64,000 nucleotides of DNA from Flavobacterium pallidum (GCF_003097535.1 NZ_CP029187.1:1612001-1676000); one strand, 5' to 3'; positions 25,994 to 35,146 are shown, numbered from the stretch's first letter. Program-made: numbers and translations. Notes: generated by a model from the letters alone, not told the origin.

Positions 25994-27682
25994 ATGGCAA
26001 CAGTAATCACAATGCCGCGTTTGAGCGACACGATGACGGAAGGAACAGTAGCTACATGGCTTAAGAAAGTGGGTGACAAAATCAATGAAGGCGATATCCT
26101 TGCTGAAATTGAAACCGACAAAGCCACTATGGAATTCGAATCATTCAATTCAGGAACTTTACTCCATATAGGAATCCAGGAAGGAGAATCGGCCGCGGTG
26201 GATTCGCTCCTGGCCATTATAGGAAAAGAAGGTGAGGATATTTCTGATCTGTTAAACGGAAAAGCTGCTCCTAATGAAGAAGCACCAAAAACTGACGCTC
26301 CAAAAACAGAAGAAAAATCAGCTGAACCTGCACAGGCTGAAACCAAGCGGGAGGCTCCAAAAGCTACTCCATCCGAATTGCCAAAAGGTGTTGTCGTTGT
26401 AACAATGCCGCGTTTGAGCGATACCATGACCGACGGAACTGTAGCAACCTGGCTTAAAAAAGTTGGCGATAAAGTAGCCGAAGGCGATATCCTTGCTGAA
26501 ATTGAAACGGATAAAGCCACCATGGAATTTGAATCTTTCAACGCCGGTACATTATTGTTTATCGGTGTGAATGAAGGAGAATCTGCACCGGTAGACAGTG
26601 TGCTAGCCATTATCGGGCCGGAAGGAACTGACATTACCGGTATTGCCGAAAATTATAAAAAAGGTGGTGCTGCGCAGGTTGAAGCCACAGCATCGTCATC
26701 TGCGGACGCGAGTGATAGGGAACAGGCGAAGCAATCGAATGAAAAAAAATCTGAAGAAACCAAAGAAACAGTTGAAACGGTATCAGACGGCAAAAGGATT
26801 TTCATTTCTCCATTAGCCAAAAAAATAGCCGAAGAAAAAGGCATCAACATTTCCCAGATTAAAGGAACCGGTGAAAACGGGCGTATCATCAAAAGCGATG
26901 TGGAGCACTTTACGCCATCAGCGGCACCGGCTTCCACTCCTGAGACGGCTAAGACTGAATCTGCAGCAACACCGGTAAGGCCATTTGTTCCTGCCGGAGA
27001 AACTTCTTCAGAGGAAATTAAGAATTCACAGATGCGTAAGGTAATTGCCAAGCGCCTGGCTGAATCGGCATTTACAGCGCCACATTTCTATCTGACCATC
27101 GAGGTTTCTATGGACGAAGCAATGAAATCCCGCGGTATTATCAACAATATCCCCGATACGAAGGTGTCATTCAACGATATGGTGATCAAAGCCTGTGCCA
27201 TGGCTCTGAGGAAACATCCGAAAGTGAATTCGCAGTGGAAAGAAGAAGCGACCATCATCAACCACCATATCAATATTGGCGTGGCTGTAGCAGTAGAAGA
27301 TGGACTTTTGGTTCCGGTTTTGAAATTCGCCGACCAGATGAGCCTGTCTCAGATTGGCGCGAGCGTGAAGGATCTGGCCGGAAAAGCCAAAAACAAAAAA
27401 ATACAGCCAGCTGAAATGGAAGGCAGTACTTTTACGGTTTCCAATCTTGGGATGTTTGGAATCACCGAGTTTACTTCTATCATTAACCAACCAAATTCTG
27501 CCATACTTTCTGTTGGCGCCATCATCGAGAAGCCGGTAGTGAGAAGCGGGCAGATTGTTGTCGGCAATACGATGAAGGTAACGCTTGCCTGCGATCACAG
27601 GACTGTCGACGGTGCTACCGGAGCGCAATTCCTGCAAACGTTGAGGCAATATCTTGAAAATCCCGTGACGATGCTGGCTTAA
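25994..27682 (+). CDS. pdhC: Dihydrolipoamide acetyltransferase (E2), two lipoyl domains
   Basis: 562 residues. Lipoyl domain 1 covers ~2-78 (K43 in ETDKATMEF) and lipoyl domain 2 covers ~134-210 (K174 in the same motif). Ala/Pro/Glu-rich linkers follow each. The E3/E1-binding domain is at ~271-311 (FISPLAKKIAEEKGI). The catalytic acetyltransferase domain is at ~335-562, with H535 and D539 in HRTVDGA. It moves the acetyl group from E1 to CoA, making acetyl-CoA. The two lipoyl domains share long identical DNA stretches, pointing to an internal duplication. A terminator follows at 27703. Confidence 0.95.
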   Translation: MATVITMPRLSDTMTEGTVATWLKKVGDKINEGDILAEIETDKATMEFESFNSGTLLHIGIQEGESAAVDSLLAIIGKEGEDISDLLNGKAAPNEEAPKTDAPKTEEKSAEPAQAETKREAPKATPSELPKGVVVVTMPRLSDTMTDGTVATWLKKVGDKVAEGDILAEIETDKATMEFESFNAGTLLFIGVNEGESAPVDSVLAIIGPEGTDITGIAENYKKGGAAQVEATASSSADASDREQAKQSNEKKSEETKETVETVSDGKRIFISPLAKKIAEEKGINISQIKGTGENGRIIKSDVEHFTPSAAPASTPETAKTESAATPVRPFVPAGETSSEEIKNSQMRKVIAKRLAESAFTAPHFYLTIEVSMDEAMKSRGIINNIPDTKVSFNDMVIKACAMALRKHPKVNSQWKEEATIINHHINIGVAVAVEDGLLVPVLKFADQMSLSQIGASVKDLAGKAKNKKIQPAEMEGSTFTVSNLGMFGITEFTSIINQPNSAILSVGAIIEKPVVRSGQIVVGNTMKVTLACDHRTVDGATGAQFLQTLRQYLENPVTMLA

Positions 27683-27702
27683 GCCAAATCCATATGTTAA
27701 GG

Positions 27703-27730
27703 AATCCCGCGCTACAGCGGGATTTTTTTT
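27703..27730 (+). terminator. Terminator of pdhA-pdhC
   Basis: AATCCCGC and GCGGGATT around a 6-nt loop, followed by eight T, 20 bp after the pdhC stop. Confidence 0.85.
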
Positions 27731-27766
27731 AAAACATCATCTGGAAAAAACTGAAAATAGGGTTTC

Positions 27767-27908
27767 AAAATTTAACAATTGGTGTGGTTTTCACGTACAA
27801 TAATACTTCGAAAAAAATGTATATTACCTTCAGGGAAAGGGAAATTGCATCCCTACAAAAACCGTGTTTTTTTCCATTATGGAAAATCCACACCAATTGT
27901 TAAAATTT
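27767..27908. repeat. Intergenic structured element, copy A (~142 bp)
   Basis: The ends, 27767-27792 and 27882-27908, are inverted repeats that match almost perfectly over ~25 bp (one extra base), including CAATTGGTGTGG. The core at 27828-27856 includes TTCAGGG-AAAGGG and ATTGCATCCCTAC. A second copy with the same order lies at 50311-50454. Both are between convergent genes. It could be a structured RNA, a bidirectional terminator or a small non-autonomous mobile element. No coding frame is evident. Confidence 0.7.
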
Positions 27909-27961
27909 AATGTGCTGCTTTTTGAAGGATTTTAATGCCCGAATATTGTGAGTATATTGTA

Positions 27962-28711
27962 TTAGAGATTATTGAAATTGTCCAGTATTTTCAAGAGCTG
28001 TACTTTCTTCCTTGAAGAAACCGGTAAAGTGGTTTGATCCGTCAGCACCACATAACCACCATCCTTATTGAGGTAACTTACCAAATGATTCAGGTTGATG
28101 ATGTGCGAATGGTGTATTCTTTCAAAACCAAACGCACAGAGCATGTCCTCGAATTCCTTCAAAGGTTTCGCAATCAGTAGTTTTTTGCCGTTTGTAAAAT
28201 AAATCGAAGTGTAATTCCCGTCGGCATTGCAGCGTAAAATGCTTTGCAGTTCATGCAGGAAAATCCCCTGCGAAGTTTGCAGCACAATTTTCTTATTGGG
28301 GTTCAGCAGGTTTTGGTTCCTGATGAAACTTTCAATCCGGAAATCACTATTTTCATTTTTCAGGGCAATGGCTTTGGCGACGGCCGACTTCAATTCATCT
28401 CCATTAATCGGTTTAAGTAAATAATCCAGCGCACTGAATTTTATCGCCTTAATCGCATATTGACTGAAAGCGGTCGTGAAAATGACTTTAAAAGCATGAG
28501 CCTTAGAGGCTTCCAAAATGCTGAATCCCAATCCATCTGCGAGTTGGATGTCAAGGAACACCAGTTCAGGGGAAGCGTTTTTTATAAGCGCAATCCCTTC
28601 TTCAACGGTACCCGCAGTTCCCGCTATTTCCAATTGTGGGCAGTGGCGGTAAATTTCCGAAAGCAATGCTGAAATGGCCTGGGTTTCGTCTTCAATAATA
28701 ATTGTTTTCAT
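27962..28711 (-). CDS. LytTR-family response regulator
   Basis: 249 residues. The receiver domain covers ~1-120, with acidic pocket E7/D8, phosphoacceptor D54 (FLDIQLADG) and K100 in YLLKPI. The LytTR DNA-binding domain covers ~145-245 (ILRCNADGNYTSIYF, FERIHHSHIINLNHL). It is phosphorylated by its partner kinase and binds promoter DNA as a dimer. The ATG overlaps the kinase stop by 4 bp, so the pair is translated together. Its targets are not visible here. Confidence 0.92.
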   Translation of the reverse strand: MKTIIIEDETQAISALLSEIYRHCPQLEIAGTAGTVEEGIALIKNASPELVFLDIQLADGLGFSILEASKAHAFKVIFTTAFSQYAIKAIKFSALDYLLKPINGDELKSAVAKAIALKNENSDFRIESFIRNQNLLNPNKKIVLQTSQGIFLHELQSILRCNADGNYTSIYFTNGKKLLIAKPLKEFEDMLCAFGFERIHHSHIINLNHLVSYLNKDGGYVVLTDQTTLPVSSRKKVQLLKILDNFNNL

Positions 28712-31650
28712 TGCCAGATATTTTTAAATGGGATTGCAATTGTAACCAGCGTCCCGGCGGCATGCTCATTGTCATTGTAAAGATCCTCTATCACGAATTT
28801 TTGCCTGCCATTGGCTTCAGTTTCCAGTAACGCAATACGCTCTTTGATAATGTCGATCGCTTTGGATTCATGTTGCTTGTGTCTCTGGTTTTCGGCTGCC
28901 GCTTTCCTCCCGATGCCATTGTCTTTTACAAGGCAAATCAACATATTGCTTTCCCTTTGGAATGAAATCGTCAGCAAACCGCCCTGTTTTTTAGGCCCAA
29001 GCCCATGAATGATTGCATTTTCTACAATCGGTTGGAGCAGGAATGTCGGGACGGCGATGTCGTCAGGATGTATCAGAGGCCCGATTTCAAAGGTATATTC
29101 AAAGGAATTCCGGTACCTGATTTTTGTCAAATCAATATAAAGCCGCAACATTTCAATCTCATTGGAAAGCGGATTGAATTGGTCAGTATTTTCCAGAAGC
29201 ATGCGCAATAATTTCGAAAATTTTGAAATGTAATCACCGGCTTTCTCATCATTACCTTCACTGTAATACCCTTTAATGGTGTTGAGCGCATTGAATATAA
29301 AATGCGGATTCATCTGCATCAGCAAAGCCTTTTGCTCCAGTTCGATCATCTGCTTTTCGAGGTGGGCTTTATCCCTTTCATTCTGGATGCTCTTGCGCTC
29401 CATTTCAAATTTGGCCTTCACTGTTGTTAACCTTTTCCGCCAAAGCAGAAACACGAGCAATAAAAGCACCATCGCCATCAGGATAAGGAACGTCCAGGTT
29501 TCCCAAAAAGGCGCTTCAATCGAAAATACGATCGACACCGGCTTGCTGCTGATGCCCGCCGCATTTACCGAGAAGACCAGAAACTCGTATTTACCGGCCT
29601 TGAGCGCTTTGTAATTAATCTCACTGGATCTTGTTATTGTCCAGTGGTCATCGTGGCCCCTGAGCATGTATTTGTAAATGATGTTTTTCTGCGAATTATA
29701 CGACAGTCCGATAAAATCGATGGTGATGTCATTTTGGTCATAATTGAAAACCGATTTCCTGTTAAACGGAATCTTTTTGCCCTTCACTTCAAAGTTCTCA
29801 ATCAATATCTTTGGCGCGATCGTATTGGGTTTCAGCTTGTCATATCGAAGTGCAAGGAGCCCGCCGTCTGAAGCGATATACAGGCTGTCGCCGATAATTT
29901 CGATGTCATTGATCTTAATGTCCTGTATGCCGATGGCGCTGTTCAGGTTTTTAACGTTGTAATTTGTGCCATTCCAGGTCAGTAAATCCAGGCCAGAGTT
30001 GTTTCCCACCAATATGGTATTGTCTTTAAAGCCTTTCTTAATTGAATAGATGAAGTTGCTTGTAAGTCCGTTTTTACTGGATATTTGGTATTTAAACCGA
30101 TCGTTTTGGAATACAAAAAGCCCTTTTGAATTGGATGCTGCAATCAGGTTGTTGTTCTTTTCGTCATAATACAACTCGGAAAGCGTGGTCTGTGTTACAG
30201 GATATTTTTCTGAAATATACTTTGGGACATCATTTTCGATCGTATAAAGGCCGTATTTGTTTGCCGCCCAAAAATGGCCATTTCGTTTCAAAAGCGCATA
30301 AGTGGCATTTGGAATTTTCAGGTGGTCGTTGTTTGTGTCCAGCGGAGCACCCTTGTGCAGCGTACTTTCGAATTCATTTAATCCGTATTTATACAATGAC
30401 GCGCCGCCAATCCAGTATTCCCCGTCATCGCTTTCGGCCATGATCTTGAGCCCGATGAAATCATAGTCGGTGATGTGCCCTTGCTTTACTGCCTGAACAG
30501 AATGGTCGCCAATAACGACAGTCTGGGTCGAAAAATGGATGATGCGCTTGATGATGTTCTTAAGGCGTTTTGACTTCAGCCCAAACGTAGTCTTTTTATT
30601 ATTTTCAAATATGTAATAGCGGTCATTCATTGATCCTGCCCACAGGGCGTTTCCTTTTTTTGAAAGACAATTGATGCTGAGCTGGTTTTGCTGACTGTCG
30701 GTTAATGTGATGGTATTTTTCTGCGGAATAAAATAGATTCCGTTGTTTAGCGTCGAAATCCACATATTCTTCTCGAAGTCCTCCCTGATTCCGGAAACCA
30801 CGTTCCCTTTGAAAAAACACACCGCTTTTGAATTTTTATCCGAAAGGTTTTTACGGTAAAGCCCGTTTCGTGTGCCAATCCAGAGTTGTGAATCGTTATC
30901 AATAAAAAGCGCAATAATGTCATTATCACTGCTTTCACGATTAAGGTCTGTAAAAGTATGCAGCGCTGTGCCGTCAAAAACATAAACGGTGTCAGAAGTC
31001 GAAAAATAAATGTGGTTTCCGTGTTGCAGGACACGATAAATTGCAGTCGCAGAATTTCCGGCAAGCCCGATGAATGGCAACACCGTGTTTCGGTTCATAT
31101 CCAAAATTCCTGATGCTGTCAATGCCAGATCCCTGCCGTTCAGCCGTAGGATATCATAAACTGTCCCTCCGGGGTCCAGAAAGGAATAGTAGCTTTTGGA
31201 GGCTTTATGGTCAATTGTAAAAATGCCGCCCTTATAAATTATACAGGTCCTGCCTTGTGAATCGGCATTGATCTTGATAATCATCCCGAATTTTTTATCG
31301 GCTTTCAACAACCTGTCGTTAGCCTCATTGTAGAATTTGTTGTTGTAGAAGTAGGAAATCTTGCCGTTATAAGTAGCGAACCAAATCCTGCCATCCGCAT
31401 CCTGGTGGAAATTGAAAACCTCGTTGTCCGCAAGCCCGTCGTCGCTGTTATACTGTGTGAAAGTAAATCCGTTGTAGCGCAACACGCCCATATCAGTCGC
31501 AAACCACATATACCCATCGCGATCCTGGAATGAATTGTAAATGTTCGTTGTGGGCAGCCCGTCTTTACGTGTGATATTTATGGAATACGGCTCCTGCCCG
31601 AAAACGGAAACGCAAAAAAGCACCATAAAAAACAGGAATATCCGAGGCAT
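28708..31650 (-). CDS. LytS-like sensor histidine kinase with beta-propeller sensor
   Basis: 980 residues. Signal peptide to ~18 (VFGQ), two-component-regulator propeller repeats over ~20-650, then a Y_Y_Y domain (~660-725). A membrane helix lies near 737-756 (FLILMAMVLLLLVFLLW), followed by a coiled coil. The HisKA_LytS-type kinase core has H783 in QMNPHFIFNAL, N878 in VENAIIHG and an ATP lid DNGIGR. It should sense a periplasmic signal and phosphorylate the LytTR regulator encoded next. The sensor half resembles the PUL regulator at 13041, but the output is different. A TTG-N18-TACATTTG promoter lies just upstream. Confidence 0.92.
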   Translation of the reverse strand: MPRIFLFFMVLFCVSVFGQEPYSINITRKDGLPTTNIYNSFQDRDGYMWFATDMGVLRYNGFTFTQYNSDDGLADNEVFNFHQDADGRIWFATYNGKISYFYNNKFYNEANDRLLKADKKFGMIIKINADSQGRTCIIYKGGIFTIDHKASKSYYSFLDPGGTVYDILRLNGRDLALTASGILDMNRNTVLPFIGLAGNSATAIYRVLQHGNHIYFSTSDTVYVFDGTALHTFTDLNRESSDNDIIALFIDNDSQLWIGTRNGLYRKNLSDKNSKAVCFFKGNVVSGIREDFEKNMWISTLNNGIYFIPQKNTITLTDSQQNQLSINCLSKKGNALWAGSMNDRYYIFENNKKTTFGLKSKRLKNIIKRIIHFSTQTVVIGDHSVQAVKQGHITDYDFIGLKIMAESDDGEYWIGGASLYKYGLNEFESTLHKGAPLDTNNDHLKIPNATYALLKRNGHFWAANKYGLYTIENDVPKYISEKYPVTQTTLSELYYDEKNNNLIAASNSKGLFVFQNDRFKYQISSKNGLTSNFIYSIKKGFKDNTILVGNNSGLDLLTWNGTNYNVKNLNSAIGIQDIKINDIEIIGDSLYIASDGGLLALRYDKLKPNTIAPKILIENFEVKGKKIPFNRKSVFNYDQNDITIDFIGLSYNSQKNIIYKYMLRGHDDHWTITRSSEINYKALKAGKYEFLVFSVNAAGISSKPVSIVFSIEAPFWETWTFLILMAMVLLLLVFLLWRKRLTTVKAKFEMERKSIQNERDKAHLEKQMIELEQKALLMQMNPHFIFNALNTIKGYYSEGNDEKAGDYISKFSKLLRMLLENTDQFNPLSNEIEMLRLYIDLTKIRYRNSFEYTFEIGPLIHPDDIAVPTFLLQPIVENAIIHGLGPKKQGGLLTISFQRESNMLICLVKDNGIGRKAAAENQRHKQHESKAIDIIKERIALLETEANGRQKFVIEDLYNDNEHAAGTLVTIAIPFKNIWQ

Positions 31651-31666
31651 TTTAAAATGATATTGG

Positions 31667-31695
31667 CAAATGTAGGATTTAAATCACGCATTCAA
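31667..31695 (-). promoter_or_regulatory. Promoter of the kinase/response-regulator operon
   Basis: On the minus strand TTG (31695-31693), 18 bp, TACATTTG (31674-31667). The predicted start is within about 10 bp of the kinase ATG, giving a very short leader. Confidence 0.65.
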
Positions 31696-31852
31696 CTTTT
31701 TGGTCACAGCAATTATAACAGGGTAGCCAGCAGTTTTAAGGCTCATTTTACAAATGGATAAGTGCTTTAATACAGTTGTCATAAAAGTTGAAATCACAGG
31801 CATAAAACATAGTGCTTTGCAAAGTATAGTTTTTGAGGGTTTTTACATACGG

Positions 31853-31874
31853 GCATCTTTCGGGATGCTTTTTT
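31853..31874 (+). terminator. Terminator-like hairpin ahead of the SDR gene
   Basis: GCATC, loop tttcgg, GATGC, then six T. No plus-strand gene ends here, so it would act in the leader of the SDR operon or end an unseen short transcript. A 10-bp palindrome CTTTGCAAAG lies at 31815-31824. The rest of the 252-bp divergent gap shows nothing else clear. Confidence 0.4.
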
Positions 31875-31902
31875 ATTTCTTATTTTTACCGAAAATCCTC
31901 TT

Positions 31903-32580
31903 TTGAAAAATATCATCATCACAGGGACTTCACGGGGCATCGGACTTGAGCTCGCCTTAAAATTTGCTCAAAACGGGCACCGTGTCTTGGCGCTTTCGCG
32001 TAAAGTATCCCATAAACTTCTCGGCCATCCGAACATCACCTGCCTCCAGGCGGATATTTCCGTTGCAGGTGATTTAGAGGAAATTTCGGATTTCCTCCAG
32101 TCTTCCTGGAAGCACGCCGATGCTTTGATCCACAATGCAGGTGCTTTGGTTTCAAAGCCTTTTGCGGAGCTGACTTTTCAGGATTTCGAAAACATGTATA
32201 AAGTCAATGTCTTTGCCGTAGCGATGCTTACGCAAAAGGTATTGCCATTCCTGCAGAACGGAAGCCATGTCGTGACCATCAGTTCGATGGGTGGCATCCA
32301 GGGCAGCATGAAATTTCCAGGCCTTACGGCTTACAGCTCGAGTAAAGGCGCTGTAATTACCTTATCAGAAGTTTTGGCAGAAGAATATAAAGCGCAGGGT
32401 ATTTCATTTAATACACTGGCCATCGGTTCTGTGCAGACAGAAATGCTCGCTGAAGCTTTCCCAGGTTATCTGGCACCGTTGTCAGCTTATGAAATGGCGG
32501 ATTATATCTATGATTTTACGTTAAACGGAAATAAATATTACAACGGAAAAGTGTTACAGGTTTCCTCCACAACGCCATAA
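31903..32580 (+). CDS. Short-chain dehydrogenase/reductase
   Basis: A 225-residue Rossmann-fold protein. The TTG start is chosen because it gives the typical N-terminus MKNIIITGTSRGIGLEL with the TGxxxGIG cofactor motif at residues 8-14. NAG (NNAG-like) is at residues 85-87. The catalytic triad region is seen as SSMGG (serine) and AYSSSKGA (Y-x-x-x-K). The substrate is unknown. It is one base before the SprT-like gene, so they form an operon, and manC follows about 75 bp later. Confidence 0.88.
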   Translation: MKNIIITGTSRGIGLELALKFAQNGHRVLALSRKVSHKLLGHPNITCLQADISVAGDLEEISDFLQSSWKHADALIHNAGALVSKPFAELTFQDFENMYKVNVFAVAMLTQKVLPFLQNGSHVVTISSMGGIQGSMKFPGLTAYSSSKGAVITLSEVLAEEYKAQGISFNTLAIGSVQTEMLAEAFPGYLAPLSAYEMADYIYDFTLNGNKYYNGKVLQVSSTTP

Positions 32581-32581
32581 G

Positions 32582-33181
32582 ATGAGCGATGTTTTAAACA
32601 AATATCTTCCCGAACACGCCGTCAGTACGGTGTTTGATCTCATTGTAGCCAACCAGGTACACCTTAAAATCGTGAATGAGCGTAAAACGCGCCACGGCGA
32701 TTACCGCAAAGGCCCAAATGGCAAGCATGAAATTACGGTCAATGCGAGTTTAAACAAGTATAAATTCCTTATTACACTCGTGCATGAAATTTCTCATTTG
32801 GTGGCGTTTGAACAGTTTGGCAGGAACATCAAGCCACATGGCGCTGAGTGGAAGTATACTTTTCAAAGGCTGATGGTGCCATTTATAAGACCTGAGATAT
32901 TTCCGGGACAGGTGTTGCCTTTACTGGCAAGACATTTTAAAAACCCTTCAGCAAGCAGCGATACCGATGCGACTTTGGCATTAGCGCTAAAACAATTCGA
33001 TCCGCAGAATGACAAGAATTATGTTTTTGAAATCCCATATGGCAGCATTTTCAGGATCCATAATGGCAAGATTTTCAAAAAAATTGCTTTACGCGTGAAG
33101 CGCTATGAATGCCTTGAAATCAATACCGGGAAAACGTATTTATTCAATCCGAATGCGGAAGTGGAATTGCTTCCGGGGTAG
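32582..33181 (+). CDS. SprT-like zinc-metalloprotease-fold protein
   Basis: 199 residues. The HExxH-type motif HEISH (residues ~69-73) is followed by a downstream histidine in KPHGAEW, as in the SprT/Spartan family. Family members bind zinc and are linked to proteolysis of protein-DNA crosslinks in eukaryotes; the bacterial role is unclear. There is no signal peptide, so it is cytoplasmic. Its C-terminal half (residues ~135-199) looks beta-rich, with basic and aromatic residues. The start is fixed by 1-bp spacing to the SDR gene. Confidence 0.82.
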   Translation: MSDVLNKYLPEHAVSTVFDLIVANQVHLKIVNERKTRHGDYRKGPNGKHEITVNASLNKYKFLITLVHEISHLVAFEQFGRNIKPHGAEWKYTFQRLMVPFIRPEIFPGQVLPLLARHFKNPSASSDTDATLALALKQFDPQNDKNYVFEIPYGSIFRIHNGKIFKKIALRVKRYECLEINTGKTYLFNPNAEVELLPG

Positions 33182-33258
33182 TTTAAACACAAAAAACCAC
33201 TGAAATTTCTATATCCAAAACCTTAAAATCTTATTATCTTAGCGTTTTACCAATAAAA

Positions 33259-34323
33259 ATGAATACAAATTACTACGCAATATTAATGGCCGGTGGTGTC
33301 GGTTCCAGGTTTTGGCCTGTAAGTACCACGGAATTCCCAAAGCAGTTCCATGATATGTTAGGCTCAGGCGAAACGTTGATCCAGAAAACCTTCAGCCGCC
33401 TCGCAAAACTGATTCCTGCCGAGAATATCCTGATCCTGACCAACGAAAAGTACAATCAGATTGTCCTGGATCAGCTCCCCAATGTAAAGCAGGAAAATGT
33501 GTTGCTCGAACCAGCGATGCGCAATACAGCGCCCTGCATTTTATATGCTTCGCTGAAAATCCGTAAGCAAAATCCCGATGCGCTCGTTGTCGTGGCTCCA
33601 AGTGATCATTGGATTGAGGACGAAAATGCGTTTCTGGATGACCTTAAAACCTGTTTTAACTTCTGCGATTCGAACGATGCGCTGATGACATTGGGCATAA
33701 AACCCACGTTCCCGAACACAGGTTACGGTTATATCGAATACGACAAATCAGATACAAACCCGATAAAAAAAGTCAGCCAGTTTCGTGAAAAACCGGATTA
33801 TGATACGGCGAAATCTTTCCTGGAAAGCGGCAATTTTGTTTGGAATGGCGGTATTTTTATCTGGAGCGTAAAGTCGGTATTGATGGCTTTTCATACTTTT
33901 CAACCAAAAATGAACGCGCTTTTCATGCAGGGTTATGAAGATTATAACACGATAAAGGAGGTTAGTTTCATTAATGAGAATTACGCTTCTGCAGAAAACA
34001 TTTCGATTGATTATGCACTGATGGAAAATGCCGAAAATGTATATGTACTTCCTGCCTCCTTCGATTGGAATGACCTCGGCACCTGGGGTTCGTTGCATGA
34101 AAAATTGCCAAAAGACGATTTCAATAACGCCGTTGTCAATGCTAAAGTAGTTTTGGAAAACGCTTCGAACAATATCATCCGGAGTGATGCCAAAAAACTT
34201 ATTGTAATTGACGGCCTTGACGACTACATCATTGTCGACCGCGAAGATGTGCTGTTAATTTACCCGAAAGGGAAGGAGCAGGACATTAAAGCGATTGTGG
34301 CGAAAATAAAACCGGGGAATTAA
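33259..34323 (+). CDS. manC: Mannose-1-phosphate guanylyltransferase
   Basis: A 354-residue nucleotidyltransferase that makes GDP-mannose from mannose-1-phosphate and GTP for surface polysaccharides. Signature GGVGSRFWPVSTTEFPKQF at residues ~12-30 is the nucleotide-binding loop, followed by NTAPCILYA and VVAPSDHWI. FVWNGGIFIW and SIDYALMENAENV are further family motifs. It lacks the C-terminal phosphomannose isomerase domain, so it is single-function. A weak -7 box (TATCTTAG, 33235-33242) lies 17 bp upstream. Confidence 0.92.
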   Translation: MNTNYYAILMAGGVGSRFWPVSTTEFPKQFHDMLGSGETLIQKTFSRLAKLIPAENILILTNEKYNQIVLDQLPNVKQENVLLEPAMRNTAPCILYASLKIRKQNPDALVVVAPSDHWIEDENAFLDDLKTCFNFCDSNDALMTLGIKPTFPNTGYGYIEYDKSDTNPIKKVSQFREKPDYDTAKSFLESGNFVWNGGIFIWSVKSVLMAFHTFQPKMNALFMQGYEDYNTIKEVSFINENYASAENISIDYALMENAENVYVLPASFDWNDLGTWGSLHEKLPKDDFNNAVVNAKVVLENASNNIIRSDAKKLIVIDGLDDYIIVDREDVLLIYPKGKEQDIKAIVAKIKPGN

Positions 34324-34374
34324 GAATGACAAATTATGAATTTCAATGCTAACGTAATTCATAATTCGTCATTC
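34324..34374. terminator. Inverted repeat / bidirectional terminator between manC and the ABC genes
   Basis: GAATGACAAATTATGAATT (34324-34342) pairs with AATTCATAATTCGTCATTC (34356-34374), 18 of 19 positions. It fills the whole gap between two convergent stops and reaches into the stop codon of the ATPase gene. No long T run follows, so it may equally be a dispersed palindrome. Confidence 0.65.
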
Positions 34375-35146
34375 ATGATTTTTTGTCGTCTTTCAAATAA
34401 GCTTCCCTTACTTTCTTAAATAAATTCGAAGAATACACGAAATCGGTAACCGCTTTATTGTCGGTCCGGAAAATCTCTTCTTTCGTGCCCTGCCATGCTT
34501 TGAGCCCATGTTTCAGGAATACGATATTTTCCCCGATTTCCATCACCGAGTTCATATCGTGCGTGTTAATAACGGTTGTAATGTTGTATTCTTTCGTAAT
34601 TTCGAGGATCAGGTTGTCAATCAAGATGGACGTATTGGGATCGAGCCCGGAATTCGGTTCGTCACAAAACAAATATTTCGGGTTGTTTACAATCGCGCGT
34701 GCAATTGCAACCCTTTTTTGCATTCCGCCCGAGATTTCTGAAGGCAATTTTTTATGCGCATCAACAAGATTGACACGTTCCAGAACAAAATCAACACGTT
34801 CCTTAATTTGCGCACGCGAACTTTTAGTAAACATCCTTAGCGGAAATGCTACATTTTCAGCCACGGTCATCGAATCGAACAAGGCGCTGCCCTGGAATAC
34901 CATCCCGATTTCGGTACGCAATTCGCGTTTTTCATCTTTCGTCAACTCACCGTAAATCCTGCCGTCAAACGAAATCGTGCCGGAATCGGGCGTAAAGATT
35001 CCCAATAGCGATTTCAGCAAAACCGTTTTGCCGGATCCACTCTGCCCAATAATCAGGTTGGTTTTCCCGGTTTCAAAAACCGTAGAAATCCCTTTTAGGA
35101 CCTGGCTTTCGCCAAAAGCTTTCTTCACATCTTTTACTTCAATCAT
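34373..35146 (-). CDS. mlaF: ABC transporter ATPase, MlaF type
   Basis: 257 residues from the ATG at 35146. The frame is open for 20 codons further but overlaps the permease gene. The stop and start share a base (TGATG), the usual sign of coupled translation. Walker A is GQSGSGKT, the signature SGGMQKRVAIARA and Walker B YLFCDEPNSGLDP. With MlaE it forms an inner-membrane phospholipid transporter that maintains outer-membrane lipid asymmetry. No MlaD-type substrate-binding gene follows in this operon. Confidence 0.88.
   Translation of the reverse strand: MIEVKDVKKAFGESQVLKGISTVFETGKTNLIIGQSGSGKTVLLKSLLGIFTPDSGTISFDGRIYGELTKDEKRELRTEIGMVFQGSALFDSMTVAENVAFPLRMFTKSSRAQIKERVDFVLERVNLVDAHKKLPSEISGGMQKRVAIARAIVNNPKYLFCDEPNSGLDPNTSILIDNLILEITKEYNITTVINTHDMNSVMEIGENIVFLKHGLKAWQGTKEEIFRTDNKAVTDFVYSSNLFKKVREAYLKDDKKS

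Noticed and set aside
25828..26634. A 268-codon minus-strand frame opposite pdhA/pdhC
   Set aside because: It mirrors the two repeated lipoyl domains and is low-complexity (Ser/Val/Pro); a shadow of the real gene.
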